DNA of 64,000 nucleotides from Photobacterium proteolyticum (GCF_001939735.1 NZ_MJIL01000088.1:45065-109064); one strand, 5' to 3'. Numbered from the stretch's first letter, positions 1-9,313 are shown. Translations and numbers: made by a program. The notes: a model not told the origin generated them from the letters alone.

Positions 1-47
1 ACCACTAGATTTTCTAATCGGTGCCTAGCCTGCGCGGCCCGGCCACA

Positions 48-93
48 ACCCAAGTAATTCTCGCTGAAACGAGCATCTTGAGGTTGCTTGGGT
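48..93. repeat. Inverted repeat / nested hairpin upstream of the first gene
   Basis: Outer arms ACCCAAG (48-54) and CTTGGGT (87-93) are exact complements and enclose a second small stem, CTCG (60-63) with CGAG (70-73). It lies 40 bases before the first gene and could be a transcription-level structure or a short dispersed intergenic repeat. No second copy was found in the window, so repeat status is unproven. Confidence 0.35.
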
Positions 94-132
94 ATACTAT
101 TATTCGAATAAATCAAAAAATCAGGGATTGAA

Positions 133-1104
133 ATGCCAGCCTTTTCAGAATTTATCAAACATGTCGGTCGCGGTGAGAAGGGCCGTCGGCCGCTCACCCA
201 GGAAGAAGCGCGCGAAGCGCTGTCTATGTACATTGACGGGAAAGCAGATCTGTTGCAGCTGGCCGTTCTGCTGATGCTGCAACGTGTTCGTTGTGAAACT
301 GGCGAAGAAGCCGCCGGCTATATTCAGGCGCTACGAGACCATATCGATGACGACTGGCAAGATCTCGATATCGATCTCGACTGGCCGTGTTTTGCCGGTA
401 AACGACGCCAGCCGCCATGGCTACTGCTGGCAGCCAAACTACTGGCTCAAAACGGCGTCCGGGTGTTGTTGCACGGTCACGCCGCAGTCGACGCGATTAA
501 GTACCAGATAGAATCTGCCTGCCCGGCATTAGGGATCAGACAAGCCAATACCCCCGAAGAAGCCAAAGTCATCCTAGCTCACGATGATATCTGCTATGTC
601 CCGTTGTCGGCCTATTGTGAGCCACTGGTCGATCTTCTGGCGCTACGGAGCAAAGTTGGCCTGCGAACCCCGCTCAATACGGTGGCTCGCGCCCTGAACC
701 CATCATCAGCAACCTTTGCTATCCACGGTATTTTCCATCAGGGTTATGAAAAGCTCCATGCCCAGGCAGCAGCATTGGTCGGCGATCCCAATATGGTGGC
801 CTTCAAAGGCGAGGGGGGTGAGAGTGAACGCAGCCCACGTACTGCCTGCCGGATAGCAGGTGTCTCAAGCGGGCAGATTTATGAGGAAGAATGGCCGACA
901 TTTCTTGAAGGTTCCTCGGGCAAACACGGAGAAATCAGCGGCGAGTACCTGCAGAAAGTCTGGAGTGGCGAGGTGGAAAACAACTACGGAACCCATGCCG
1001 TCGTATCGACCATGGCCATTGTCCTAAAAATGATGCAGGTCTGCCCTAATCAGCAATCGGCCCTCATTCAGGCACAGCAATGGTGGGATACCCGCCACCA
1101 ATAA
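133..1104 (+). CDS. YbiB/TrpD2-like glycosyltransferase-family protein
   Basis: 323 aa. The N-terminal helical stretch (GKADLLQLAVLLMLQRVR, about residues 36-54) followed by an alpha/beta body resembles the anthranilate phosphoribosyltransferase fold as seen in E. coli YbiB (TrpD2). That family binds nucleic acid without known TrpD activity. An AGGGA ribosome-binding site stands 6 bases before the ATG. No trp biosynthesis genes are nearby, which argues against a true TrpD. A GC-rich hairpin follows the stop. The assignment is by overall resemblance and gene length; the cellular role is not known from the sequence. Confidence 0.75.
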   Translation: MPAFSEFIKHVGRGEKGRRPLTQEEAREALSMYIDGKADLLQLAVLLMLQRVRCETGEEAAGYIQALRDHIDDDWQDLDIDLDWPCFAGKRRQPPWLLLAAKLLAQNGVRVLLHGHAAVDAIKYQIESACPALGIRQANTPEEAKVILAHDDICYVPLSAYCEPLVDLLALRSKVGLRTPLNTVARALNPSSATFAIHGIFHQGYEKLHAQAAALVGDPNMVAFKGEGGESERSPRTACRIAGVSSGQIYEEEWPTFLEGSSGKHGEISGEYLQKVWSGEVENNYGTHAVVSTMAIVLKMMQVCPNQQSALIQAQQWWDTRHQ

Positions 1105-1119
1105 TAACCCTCTCAATTG

Positions 1120-1150
1120 CCCGCCCTACCTGCAAGAAGAATAGGGCGGG
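1120..1150 (+). terminator. Hairpin after the YbiB-like gene
   Basis: Nine-base perfect stem CCCGCCCTA (1120-1128) / TAGGGCGGG (1142-1150) with a 13-base loop, followed by TTCACTTTATT. The T tract is weak, so it may terminate only partly. It lies 15 bases after the stop. Confidence 0.5.
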
Positions 1151-1290
1151 TTCACTTTATTCCCCGTAAAATGCCAAACAAATCAACAAACAAACAGTGA
1201 GGTGACTCATAATATAACCAGCATCACTGGGAACGTCCCTACATCATATGCAACCATAGCCATAATTTTATAACCAACGGCTATATTGTC

Positions 1291-2019
1291 ATGAACACCA
1301 TCTCTTTTAAGCTAATTGACTGGGAAGCGCTATCGCCCGGTCTGACCGATCTCGATAAATGGAAAACCTGGGCCGAACTCGATATGACCTGGCCTGAAGA
1401 TCCGCCTGCCGCCCCGGCCAATCTGATCCCGCCGATGATGCGGCGCCGCACCAGCAGCCTGAGCAAACTGGCGCTGCAAACGGCTCTCAGCCTTACCCAG
1501 GACAAGGACATCGACTACATCATTTTCGCCAGCCGCCACGGAGAACTAACACGCTCAATTCCGTTGATTGAGGAAACGTTGCAGGGAGAAAGCCCGTCAC
1601 CGACCATTTTTTCCCAGTCAGTACATAACACAGCCTCCGGATTATTCACCATTGCGGCCAAACGTCCGGTTCCGGCCGTCTCACTGGCATCCGGTGCGAA
1701 CACGCTGCATAGTGCCCTGATTGAAGCGGCTGCCTACCTGGCTGAATTTCCGAGCCATACCGTACTGGTCGTTGATTTTGACGAGCCGCTCCCCGAGCCC
1801 TTCCGCGATTTTGACCATGGCAAGTACCATGGCTATGCCTTAGGGCTACTGTTGACTGGCGGTAACGACTACCAGCTAAGCTGGGAGCCCCAGAAAGCGC
1901 CCATGTCCCCTATTCATCCGCAAACACTCACGGTGATCAGCCAACTGGTCGGTAATGAATCTGCCTGGACGATAGCGACCGGATCACAGCTGTGGCACTG
2001 GCAGCGATCCATTACGTAA
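1291..2019 (+). CDS. Beta-ketoacyl synthase-like protein (N-terminal-domain type, aryl-polyene-like)
   Basis: 242 aa, about half the length of a complete ketosynthase. It resembles the short 'beta-ketoacyl synthase, N-terminal domain' proteins that accompany aryl polyene (APE), xanthomonadin and flexirubin gene clusters. Visible features are the segment IIFASRHGELTRS near residue 75, a FSQSVHNTASGLFTIAA stretch (about residues 109-125), and a SLASGANTLHSALIEAAAYL region where a thiolase-fold core would pack. The next gene is an acyl carrier protein and the one after an ammonia-lyase, which supports the APE-type reading. No full ketosynthase, adenylation enzyme, dehydratase or exporter follows, so the cluster is incomplete here. 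Confidence 0.7.
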   Translation: MNTISFKLIDWEALSPGLTDLDKWKTWAELDMTWPEDPPAAPANLIPPMMRRRTSSLSKLALQTALSLTQDKDIDYIIFASRHGELTRSIPLIEETLQGESPSPTIFSQSVHNTASGLFTIAAKRPVPAVSLASGANTLHSALIEAAAYLAEFPSHTVLVVDFDEPLPEPFRDFDHGKYHGYALGLLLTGGNDYQLSWEPQKAPMSPIHPQTLTVISQLVGNESAWTIATGSQLWHWQRSIT

Positions 2020-2168
2020 ATCACGATATACAGCAATGACTATCAACATTGTTAATTGACTCGAATTTATTGCCTCTAGCGGTTTTGAATTTAAGTCGTT
2101 ATGGCACAATTTGAATGCGAAACACATTAAATCAACAACTTAAATAAATAATCAGGAATCAGCTGGCT

Positions 2169-2429
2169 ATGGAACAACTACATACCGAACTTAAGAAACT
2201 CATCATCAACTCACTCAACCTTGAAGATATTACCGTCGATGATATCGGCACCAACGACCCTCTGTTTAATGACGGCCTGGGGCTGGATTCAATTGATGCG
2301 CTGGAACTCGGGCTGGCTATCAAGAAGCGCTACGGCATTGCCATCAATGCCGATGATAATGATGCGCGACAGCATTTTGCCTCGGTCGCCACTCTGGCAG
2401 AATTTATCTCTGCAGCCAAGGTCGCTTAA
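2169..2429 (+). CDS. Acyl carrier protein
   Basis: 86 aa. Typical acyl carrier fold with the 4'-phosphopantetheine attachment motif GLGLDSIDALELG; the attachment residue is Ser41. Length and acidic character match the family. It probably carries a polyketide or fatty-acyl chain for the neighbouring ketosynthase-like protein. It is separated by 150 bases from the gene before and by about 250 from the ammonia-lyase after it, so tight co-translation is not evident and each may have its own promoter. AGGA lies about 12 bases before the ATG. Confidence is high for the family and lower for the pathway. Confidence 0.88.
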   Translation: MEQLHTELKKLIINSLNLEDITVDDIGTNDPLFNDGLGLDSIDALELGLAIKKRYGIAINADDNDARQHFASVATLAEFISAAKVA

Positions 2430-2442
2430 TAAGCTTTGCAGC

Positions 2443-2502
2443 AGGAATGCCGTTAGGTAGTCACTCTCCCTGGCGGTATTCCTCATCGTTATTCTTTTTT
2501 TT
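2443..2502 (+). terminator. Probable terminator after the acyl carrier gene
   Basis: Arms AGGAATGCCG (2443-2452) and CGGTATTCCT (2474-2483) pair at 9 of 10 positions with a 21-base loop; a run of T (about 2494-2502) follows after a short spacer. Confidence 0.4.
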
Positions 2503-2677
2503 CCAGAACTTCCCCCAAAACATCCTGTTGATTACTTAAACAACCAAACTTCTCCGTGACAAGACTCGAAAAACACTCCCCAACCAATACGCAACCCGGC
2601 GCATAACATATACGATGTTCTAACCGTTAATATCGCTATAAGCGCTTAATATTCTTACACTTAGGTGGAAAATCAAC

Positions 2678-4225
2678 ATGACTGTACATACTCAAGACTC
2701 TATCCTCTTTGGTGCCGATCGTCTGACTATCGAAGATGTTATCGACATTGCCAACGGGGCACCGGCAGCATTAAACAGCTCGCCAGAATTTACGAGCAAA
2801 ATTGACCGGGGAGCGGCTTTTCTTGAGCGCCTACTAAAAGAAGAAGGAGTGATCTACGGTGTCACGACAGGTTACGGAGACTCCTGTACCGTCGCGATCC
2901 CGCCCGAGCTGGTCGACGAACTGCCACTCCACTTAACACGTTTCCATGGCTGCGGTCTGGGTGAACACCTCGACCACCAGCAGGCCCGCGCCGTACTGGC
3001 AACCCGTCTATGCTCACTCTCACAAGGCGTTTCGGGCGTCAGCCGTGATCTGCTGAATCAGATCGTGGCCTTGGTCAATCATGACATCTCACCCCGTATT
3101 CCGCAGGAAGGCTCGGTCGGTGCCAGCGGCGATCTGACTCCGCTGTCCTACCTTGCCGCCGCCCTTATCGGCGAGCGTGAAGTACTCTATAAAGACGAAG
3201 TCCGCCCGACGGCAGAAGTCTATGCCGAACTCGGTTTAAGCCCAATCAAGCTCAAACCCAAAGAAGGGCTGGCATTAATGAACGGCACCTCGGTCATGAC
3301 TGCCCTGGCCTGCCTGGCTTACAAGCGTGCCGAGTATTTGGCCCAGCTAGCCACCCGTATCACCTCTATGGTTACAGTTGGTATCCAGGGGAATGATTTC
3401 CACTTTGACGAAGCATTATTTGACGTCAAACCTCACCCTGGACAGCAGCAGATTGCCAGCTGGTTACGTGCTGATTTGCAAGCAGCCAAGCCACCGCGCA
3501 ACAGCGACCGCCTGCAGGATCGCTACTCGCTGCGCTGTGCGCCTCATGTCATCGGTGCCCTGCAAGACAGCCTGCCGTGGATCCGCCAGCTGATTGAAAA
3601 TGAACTCAACAGTGCGAACGACAACCCGATCATCGACGGCGATAACGAGCGCGTCCTTCACGGCGGCCATTTCTATGGCGGCCACATCGCGATGGCCATG
3701 GACACACTCAAAACAGCTATCGCTAATATTGCCGATCTGCTCGATCGCCAGATGGCTCAACTGATGGACTACAAGTTCAACAATGGTCTGCCGTTCAACC
3801 TGACGGGTGCCACCGGCAGCCGCAAGCCAATCAACCATGGTTTCAAAGCCGTACAAATCGGCATCTCGGCATGGACGGCCGAAGCGCTTAAGCACACCAT
3901 GCCTGCCAGCGTATTCTCGCGCTCGACAGAGTGCCACAACCAGGACAAGGTCAGTATGGGCACAATTGCCTCTCGCGACTGCCTGCGGGTGCTTGAACTT
4001 ACCGAGCAAGTCGCATCGGCCTCTCTGCTAGCCGCTACCCAGGCATTGGAGATCCGCAAGCAACAGGGTGAGCTGGATGACAGTCATCTAAGCCCTGCCC
4101 TACAGGCAATGCAGAGTTCTATTCTGAAGGACTTCGAGGTGGTTAACGAAGACCGTCCGCTAGAAGGCGATCTACGCTTGTTCATCAGCAAGATCCAGCA
4201 GCAGTCATGGAAAATGTTTGACTAA
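2678..4225 (+). CDS. Aromatic amino acid ammonia-lyase (HAL/PAL/TAL family)
   Basis: 515 aa, full length for the family. It removes ammonia from a histidine-, tyrosine- or phenylalanine-type substrate using the self-formed MIO cofactor. The MIO triad Ala149-Ser150-Gly151 is intact in GSVGASGDLTPLSYLA, and Tyr60 in YGVTTGYGD is the expected catalytic tyrosine. At the selectivity position it has Phe89-His90, unlike the Ser-His of histidase, so substrate cannot be read off with confidence. No hut genes are nearby. The upstream ketosynthase-like and ACP genes point to supply of a cinnamoyl or coumaroyl starter, as in aryl polyene clusters. AGGTGGA precedes the ATG by about 9 bases. Confidence 0.88.
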   Translation: MTVHTQDSILFGADRLTIEDVIDIANGAPAALNSSPEFTSKIDRGAAFLERLLKEEGVIYGVTTGYGDSCTVAIPPELVDELPLHLTRFHGCGLGEHLDHQQARAVLATRLCSLSQGVSGVSRDLLNQIVALVNHDISPRIPQEGSVGASGDLTPLSYLAAALIGEREVLYKDEVRPTAEVYAELGLSPIKLKPKEGLALMNGTSVMTALACLAYKRAEYLAQLATRITSMVTVGIQGNDFHFDEALFDVKPHPGQQQIASWLRADLQAAKPPRNSDRLQDRYSLRCAPHVIGALQDSLPWIRQLIENELNSANDNPIIDGDNERVLHGGHFYGGHIAMAMDTLKTAIANIADLLDRQMAQLMDYKFNNGLPFNLTGATGSRKPINHGFKAVQIGISAWTAEALKHTMPASVFSRSTECHNQDKVSMGTIASRDCLRVLELTEQVASASLLAATQALEIRKQQGELDDSHLSPALQAMQSSILKDFEVVNEDRPLEGDLRLFISKIQQQSWKMFD

Positions 4226-4281
4226 GTAACTACCCACTAACTTCATGGTCATTGTCTATCCTACCTGTTAGGCCACCAGAC

Positions 4282-4310
4282 AAAAAAACACCGGGCAAGT
4301 GCCCGGTGTT
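4282..4310 (-). terminator. Intrinsic terminator of the chemoreceptor gene (bidirectional)
   Basis: Ten-base perfect stem AACACCGGGC (4287-4296) / GCCCGGTGTT (4301-4310). On the minus strand it runs into seven or more T (4288-4282), making a strong terminator for the chemoreceptor. It may also stop plus-strand reading from the ammonia-lyase. Confidence 0.8.
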
Positions 4311-4349
4311 GGTTTACTCAAAATATGCTCTGTTCAAGCAAGTAACAAG

Positions 4350-6371
4350 TTACCTTCTAATCTCGACACTCGGATCGTCGATGGTAAATTTGTTCACCTC
4401 ATCCACCAGCTCGGTCATTCGCAATTTCACCAGCTCCATCTCCTGTTGAATATCAACAATCGTCTTCTTGGTGTTATCGGCCATTTCCAGTAGATCATCG
4501 ACATCGGTATCGACACTTTTCGCCGTCTGCGATTGCTCGTTGGAAGCGGTGGCAATGCTGGCATTGAATTCCGCTATCTCGTTCACCGTCACTATCAGGT
4601 TTTCAACCAGTGACTTGGTATCAGAAACGACTTCCTGAGTCTCGTAGCTGGCTTCACGGCTCTGCTGCATATTATCAAAAGAGTCTTTGGCATTTTGCCC
4701 GATGCCGCTCAGCAACTGGCGAATATCTTCTGTCGACTGCTTACTGCGCTGGGCAAGCGTACGTACCTCGTCAGCCACAACCGCAAAGCCACGACCCTGC
4801 TCACCCGCACGTGCCGCCTCAATGGCCGCATTCAATGCCAGCAAGTTGGTCTGCTCGGAGATAGCATTTATGGTATCGAGAATTTCCGACACATTGCCCA
4901 TCTGTTTCTCCAGCGTCTCGATACAATCGAAGGTCTGGTTGACACTCTCAAGCAATGTGGTCGTCGACGTAAATGACTGCTCACTATGCTTATGGCATGC
5001 CTCGGCATTGTCTTTCACCGAATCCGTTCCGCGCTGGGCATCGACGGTGATCTCCGCAACCTGCTCGCTGGTCTGGGCCATTTCTGTCATTGCGGTTGCA
5101 ATGTTATCGCAGCGCATGTGAGTCTGCTCGCTGGCATTGTGGGCCTGATTGACCAGAGCCACCATCGCCACCATTTCTTTCTCAGTCTGACTAGCCACCT
5201 GATGTGCCTTGTTCAGCGTTTCACCCAGGCTCACTGCCAGATGGTCGAAATGCTGGGCAATTTCACCAAATTCATCCCGGTTTCCATCCGACAGACGAAT
5301 AGTCAAATCTTTGTTGGAAGCCATCTTGTCTAGCTGTGCCGTAAAGCTCTCGACCCGACGGCGCACATTGTTCACCACCCGAATCGTCAGCAGGATCAGT
5401 GGCAGTACAATCAGCAGCGTCACGGCGATATATACCATCCGCATCATGCTGGCATCGGCGCTGTCCTGAATCGCTTTGTCATTGATGGCAGCCGCTAAAC
5501 TGTCACGTACCTTTTTCACCATTCCGATGCGCTCTGTTGCCAGCGCAAACCAGGCTGATGCCTCCGGGCCATTAATCGCCGACAGGTTATTTTTCTGAGC
5601 CAGGTACTGCTGCTGGATATCCATAACCTGTTGCCAGGTTGAGTTACGGGTAGTTTCCTGCAGCTGCTTAAGATGCTCACCGGTCAGCAACATCTCCGCC
5701 TGTCTTAGCGCATAGCTTTCCGCTTTAATGTAGGTTGAGATCTGCGCATATCTGTCTAGTGTTGATTTTTTCCCTGCGAAAGTGCCATTTAGCGCACCTC
5801 GCGCCATACCGGCCTGCTCTTTGATAACCAGCAAGGACAGCAAACCTTGTAGCTCTTGCTTGAGCTCACGGTTACTCACCAGCGACATCACAATCGCTAG
5901 ATTATCCAGCGACAAGCGGTTCACGTTCGAGTAATACGCAAAAGGAGAATCAACCAAGTTAAGGCTGTCTACCTGAGAGCGAATATTCTGTCGTTTGTCC
6001 AACTGCGCCTTGACCTCACTCAGCAAGGTCGATACCACGGCAGGATCCAGAGTTTCAGGACGAAATGCCAGCAAACTATTATAGGCATCATCTGCGGCAC
6101 CACGCTGTTTTTGCAGAGCGTCACGCTGCTTGCCTTGCCCTTTCGCCGCAATCACACCGGCAGTAAGCCCACGCTCAACCGCAAACTGGTGCGCGACATT
6201 ATCGTAGAGGTTGAATAGCTCTACCGTTTCCTGGGAAAGCTCGGCATTGACTAGCTGTTCATTGGCATTTTTAATTTGTATCCCAATAAAAATGAGTAGC
6301 AAAAGAGTAGGAATAACGAAGACAGTTATCAGCGTCGTACGAATATTCAAAGCACGGGTAGGGTTAAACAT
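4350..6371 (-). CDS. Methyl-accepting chemotaxis protein with NIT sensor domain
   Basis: 673 aa. An N-terminal membrane segment (about residues 13-30) is followed by a long periplasmic region containing VERGLTAGVIAAKGQ, typical of the NIT (nitrate/nitrite-sensing) domain. A second membrane segment lies near residue 315, then a HAMP domain (VVNNVRRRVESF onward) and a methyl-accepting signalling domain with the hairpin-tip sequence EQTNLLALNAAIEAARAGEQ. It should sit in the inner membrane and signal through CheW/CheA. No C-terminal CheR-binding pentapeptide is present (it ends IEIRR-like). It is monocistronic, with TAAGG upstream of the ATG and its own terminator. The ligand is inferred from domain type only. 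Confidence 0.9.
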   Translation of the reverse strand: MFNPTRALNIRTTLITVFVIPTLLLLIFIGIQIKNANEQLVNAELSQETVELFNLYDNVAHQFAVERGLTAGVIAAKGQGKQRDALQKQRGAADDAYNSLLAFRPETLDPAVVSTLLSEVKAQLDKRQNIRSQVDSLNLVDSPFAYYSNVNRLSLDNLAIVMSLVSNRELKQELQGLLSLLVIKEQAGMARGALNGTFAGKKSTLDRYAQISTYIKAESYALRQAEMLLTGEHLKQLQETTRNSTWQQVMDIQQQYLAQKNNLSAINGPEASAWFALATERIGMVKKVRDSLAAAINDKAIQDSADASMMRMVYIAVTLLIVLPLILLTIRVVNNVRRRVESFTAQLDKMASNKDLTIRLSDGNRDEFGEIAQHFDHLAVSLGETLNKAHQVASQTEKEMVAMVALVNQAHNASEQTHMRCDNIATAMTEMAQTSEQVAEITVDAQRGTDSVKDNAEACHKHSEQSFTSTTTLLESVNQTFDCIETLEKQMGNVSEILDTINAISEQTNLLALNAAIEAARAGEQGRGFAVVADEVRTLAQRSKQSTEDIRQLLSGIGQNAKDSFDNMQQSREASYETQEVVSDTKSLVENLIVTVNEIAEFNASIATASNEQSQTAKSVDTDVDDLLEMADNTKKTIVDIQQEMELVKLRMTELVDEVNKFTIDDPSVEIRR

Positions 6372-6714
6372 AGTGCAACCTTAACGTTATAATTTTTTTC
6401 ATTTCTTATACAAAATAGCAAAGGCAACAACTATGCCAAAATGCTTTTGGCGCATACTATAAGGATTTATGATCCAGCTCAAACCATACTCCCCCACATC
6501 AGCAATCCTTTTCAGCAACACTCTGTAAACCACTTATAAAACAGATTATTAGATGCAATATATATGCATATTTAAGCTTATGTGGCACATAGTTTATCAA
6601 CTGTGATGAGTATGCAATGTAAGTCAGTGCCCTGAGTCTATGATTTGCATGTTAACACCGAGATAAATCAGTGTTAAAACACCATAGGTAAAAGCCATAT
6701 AAATCATCAATGGT
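6372..6714. other. AT-rich gene-free stretch
   Basis: Intergenic DNA upstream of the chemoreceptor, rich in A and T. It presumably holds the chemoreceptor promoter near its right edge of use (minus strand). No convincing gene, terminator or repeat was seen. Confidence 0.5.
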
Positions 6715-6993
6715 ATGAGCACCCGCCAATACTGCGCTACCTGCAACAAGCGAGCTATAGGTTGCCTTTGTTTTAAACGCTCAATAAACCATCAACACGC
6801 TGTGACATTTACCATAAAGTTACCCACTGTTTTTGTGGATAAACTTATTTATCATATAAAAAACATGAGCTTATCAATTGCAATGTTAATAATGGGATTT
6901 TTTTATCTCGTGTCATGGAATGAAATCATGCCACTCGCAGTGCACAATCAACCGCTTCGACTACTGAGTCGACGCACAGGAACGGCTCCTTGA
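6715..6993 (+). pseudogene. Possible 5' remnant of a DTW-domain gene
   Basis: The reading frame opens with MSTRQYCATCNKRAIGCLC, where four cysteines have the spacing C-x2-C-x6-C-x-C (residues 7, 10, 17, 19). That spacing is the hallmark of the N-terminus of DTW-domain (TuaA/YfiP-like) tRNA-uridine aminocarboxypropyltransferases. After about residue 35 nothing of the family remains, the frame becomes an apparent membrane stretch, and it overlaps the 3' end of the opposite-strand HAD gene. I read it as a decayed or truncated copy; it could also be coincidence. No clear ribosome-binding site. Confidence 0.3.
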
Positions 6994-7684
6994 CCAACAG
7001 CTCGTCACTGGGCTGATACTTGCCTGTTTTTACCAAACACGCCTTCAGCCCGGCATTTAGCGCCCCTTCAACATCACCGAAGACGTCGTCACCAACCATC
7101 AGTACCTTGTCGGCCGGTGCCGCTACCGACCTTACCACCTGGGCAAAGAAGTCAGCCGATGGCTTGCCAACAATTATCGCCTCAGTGGCAGCGGCAAATT
7201 CTATCGCCCGAATAAACGGCCCGGCATCAAGGTGTAGCTTTCCGTCTGACTTGAAATAGCGGTTCAGACCGATACCGATGAGCGGCGCCCCCGCATGGCA
7301 TAGCTGAAATGCCTTATCCAGAGCTTCGTAACAGAACCCTGATTCTGCATCACTGATAAATACGGCATTGGGATCGGGCAGGTCAAGCTCGGCAAATTCA
7401 GATCGAATATTGTCATGAACCAGACAGTAAGGGCGCCAGTGATGCTGCTTGAGCAATGCCTTGGCAGCCACAGGGGCGGTAAAGATCTGCGCCGGTTCTA
7501 ACGAAAAGCCAAAGCCGAGCAGGTCATGATATATTTGAGTACAGGTTTTGCGGGAAGTATTGGTGACAAAGCGCACCTCAAGAGCACTGGCCTGTGCTCG
7601 GGCGATGGCTTCTACAGCGCCGGGAATCACCAGCTCCCCGTCATACAGAACGCCACTGATATCAAAAAACAGTGCCTGATACAT
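6926..7684 (-). CDS. HAD-superfamily (IIA, LHPP/NagD-like) phosphatase
   Basis: 252 aa from the ATG at 7684. The start is chosen because MYQALFFDISGVLYDG places HAD motif I (here DISGVLYDG) at the N-terminus; the frame is open further upstream but that part lacks family character. FVTNTSRKT is motif II, VGKPSADFF carries the motif III lysine, and VLMVGDDVFGDVEGALNAGL is motif IV. The C2-type cap in the middle suggests an LHPP-like phosphatase for small phosphorylated metabolites. Note that the second aspartate position of motif I is Ser (D-I-S), as in human LHPP-type proteins. It is divergent from the TPR protein gene. Substrate unknown. Confidence 0.8.
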   Translation of the reverse strand: MYQALFFDISGVLYDGELVIPGAVEAIARAQASALEVRFVTNTSRKTCTQIYHDLLGFGFSLEPAQIFTAPVAAKALLKQHHWRPYCLVHDNIRSEFAELDLPDPNAVFISDAESGFCYEALDKAFQLCHAGAPLIGIGLNRYFKSDGKLHLDAGPFIRAIEFAAATEAIIVGKPSADFFAQVVRSVAAPADKVLMVGDDVFGDVEGALNAGLKACLVKTGKYQPSDELLVKEPFLCVDSVVEAVDCALRVA

Positions 7685-7803
7685 CCGTCGATCCCTTATC
7701 TTTAGGGTAAGTATAGCCACGGCCGCGATTCGACTACACTTAAGCAATCCCAACCTGTGGAATAGCACCGACGAGTAGAAACATCACTCAGGAGGGTTCA
7801 GCT

Positions 7804-9135
7804 ATGCTATCCGATCAACAAGGTAATCATTTATCAGGTGCCACACCGGAAACGGTTGAGCTCTACAATCAGGCTGTCACCACCTTCAACCTTTATCGAG
7901 GCGACCCTTTCACCCTGCTGGACAATGCCACCGAACAGGCCCCGGGATTCGGGATGGCTTATGTTCTCAATGCGTATCTTTATGCTATGGCGACAGAGCC
8001 AGCCGCTAATGCTGCGGCTCAACAATACCTTGAAAAAGCAAAAGTGCTCTCTCTCAACAAAAGAGAGTACTCCCATATTGCTACCCTGAACCAATTACTC
8101 AGCGGTAACTGGACCGCGGCGGCCATTGCTCTGGATCACCATAATGCCGCTTACCCGCAGGATCTTGTTGGCTTACAGGTTGGCCATTTAATCGACTTCT
8201 ACCGGGCAAATGCCAGGAACCTGCGCGATCGTATGGCCCGGGTATTAAAGCACTGGTCGCCAGAAACTCCTGGCTACTCTATCGTTCTCGGCATGTATTC
8301 GTTTGGCCTGGAAGAGTGCGGCCATTATGCCAAGGCAGAAGAAACCGGACGACAGGCTATTGCGCTGGAGCCCCTCGACTGCTGGGCACACCATGCCGTT
8401 ACCCACGTGATGGAGATGCAGGGGCGGGTTCAGGACGGTATTGGCTGGATGACAACCCGAGAGCCCTACTGGTCCGGTGATGATAACTTTTTCAAAGTTC
8501 ACAATTGGTGGCATCTGGCACTCTATCATCTGGATCTGGGACAGCCCGAAACCGCACTGGCACTTTATGACGGACAGGTTCGCAAGGATCGCAGCAGTGT
8601 CGCCTTGGATATGGTTGATGCCTCGGCACTGCTATGGCGACTGGAATTATCAGGCTGTGAAGTTGCAGACCGCTGGCAGGAACTGGCGAAGGTGTGGGAT
8701 CAACATGCCGATGGCAAACTCTACCCCTTTAACGACTGGCATGCCGTGATGGCCTATCTGGGCGCAGGACGACATGACGAAGTCGAACGGCTCCTGACAA
8801 CCTTCCTGCAAGAAAACACCCCACGAAACGAAGTGGAACTATGGGCACGACAAACCGGATTGCCGCTGATTGAGGGCTTCAAGGCATTCTGGCATGGCGA
8901 TTATAAAACCGCAGCAGATCACCTCTACAAAGCTCGCTACATTGCCAATAGCTTCGGGGGTAGCCATGCTCAACGCGATATCATCGACTGGACGCTGACC
9001 GAGGCCGCCCTGCGAGGTAATCTGACGGATCTGGCTCAAGCGCTTGCCAACGAGCGTTTGGCACTAAAGCCCCATAGCATAATGAACCTAAGCTTTCTTT
9101 CCAGAGCATCATCTGCCGGGAGCACTAGTCGATAG
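7804..9135 (+). CDS. TTC38-like tetratricopeptide repeat protein
   Basis: 443 aa, all helical and without signal peptide. Segments such as LDCWAHHAVTHVMEMQGRVQDGIGWM and HNWWHLALYHLDLGQPETALALYD are characteristic of the TTC38 family, whose members are conserved from bacteria to animals but have no defined reaction. A strong AGGAGGG lies 8 bases before the ATG. The gene is divergent from the HAD phosphatase. The C-terminal tail (after about residue 425) reads unusually (SSAGSTSR), and the following 110 bases hold no gene. Cytoplasmic scaffold or enzyme-like role is possible; none is inferred. Confidence 0.75.
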   Translation: MLSDQQGNHLSGATPETVELYNQAVTTFNLYRGDPFTLLDNATEQAPGFGMAYVLNAYLYAMATEPAANAAAQQYLEKAKVLSLNKREYSHIATLNQLLSGNWTAAAIALDHHNAAYPQDLVGLQVGHLIDFYRANARNLRDRMARVLKHWSPETPGYSIVLGMYSFGLEECGHYAKAEETGRQAIALEPLDCWAHHAVTHVMEMQGRVQDGIGWMTTREPYWSGDDNFFKVHNWWHLALYHLDLGQPETALALYDGQVRKDRSSVALDMVDASALLWRLELSGCEVADRWQELAKVWDQHADGKLYPFNDWHAVMAYLGAGRHDEVERLLTTFLQENTPRNEVELWARQTGLPLIEGFKAFWHGDYKTAADHLYKARYIANSFGGSHAQRDIIDWTLTEAALRGNLTDLAQALANERLALKPHSIMNLSFLSRASSAGSTSR

Positions 9136-9313
9136 AAAGTTAGAAAAATTTTGATTGAGAGAAATACAATGCCGCCCTCTAATGGACGGTATTTGATTCG
9201 GCTCAGCCCTAAATTCATCCCCCCTTTGACACAGGACAAATTGAAACAAAGTCATGCTTCAGTGTTATGGTTTCGCTAAAATGCACGCATGTAATCCTGA
9301 CAAGGGAAAAGCC

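Noticed and set aside
3464..4009. Long minus-strand open frame inside the ammonia-lyase gene.
   Set aside because: A shadow of a well-supported gene; no family character or ribosome-binding site.
9193..9214. 22-base stretch matching 14108-14129 inside the protease gene at 21 positions, in the same minus-strand frame (LGLSRI).
   Set aside because: Too short to show a protease relic; a match of this length is only mildly unexpected in a 64-kb self-comparison, and no further protease sequence surrounds it.
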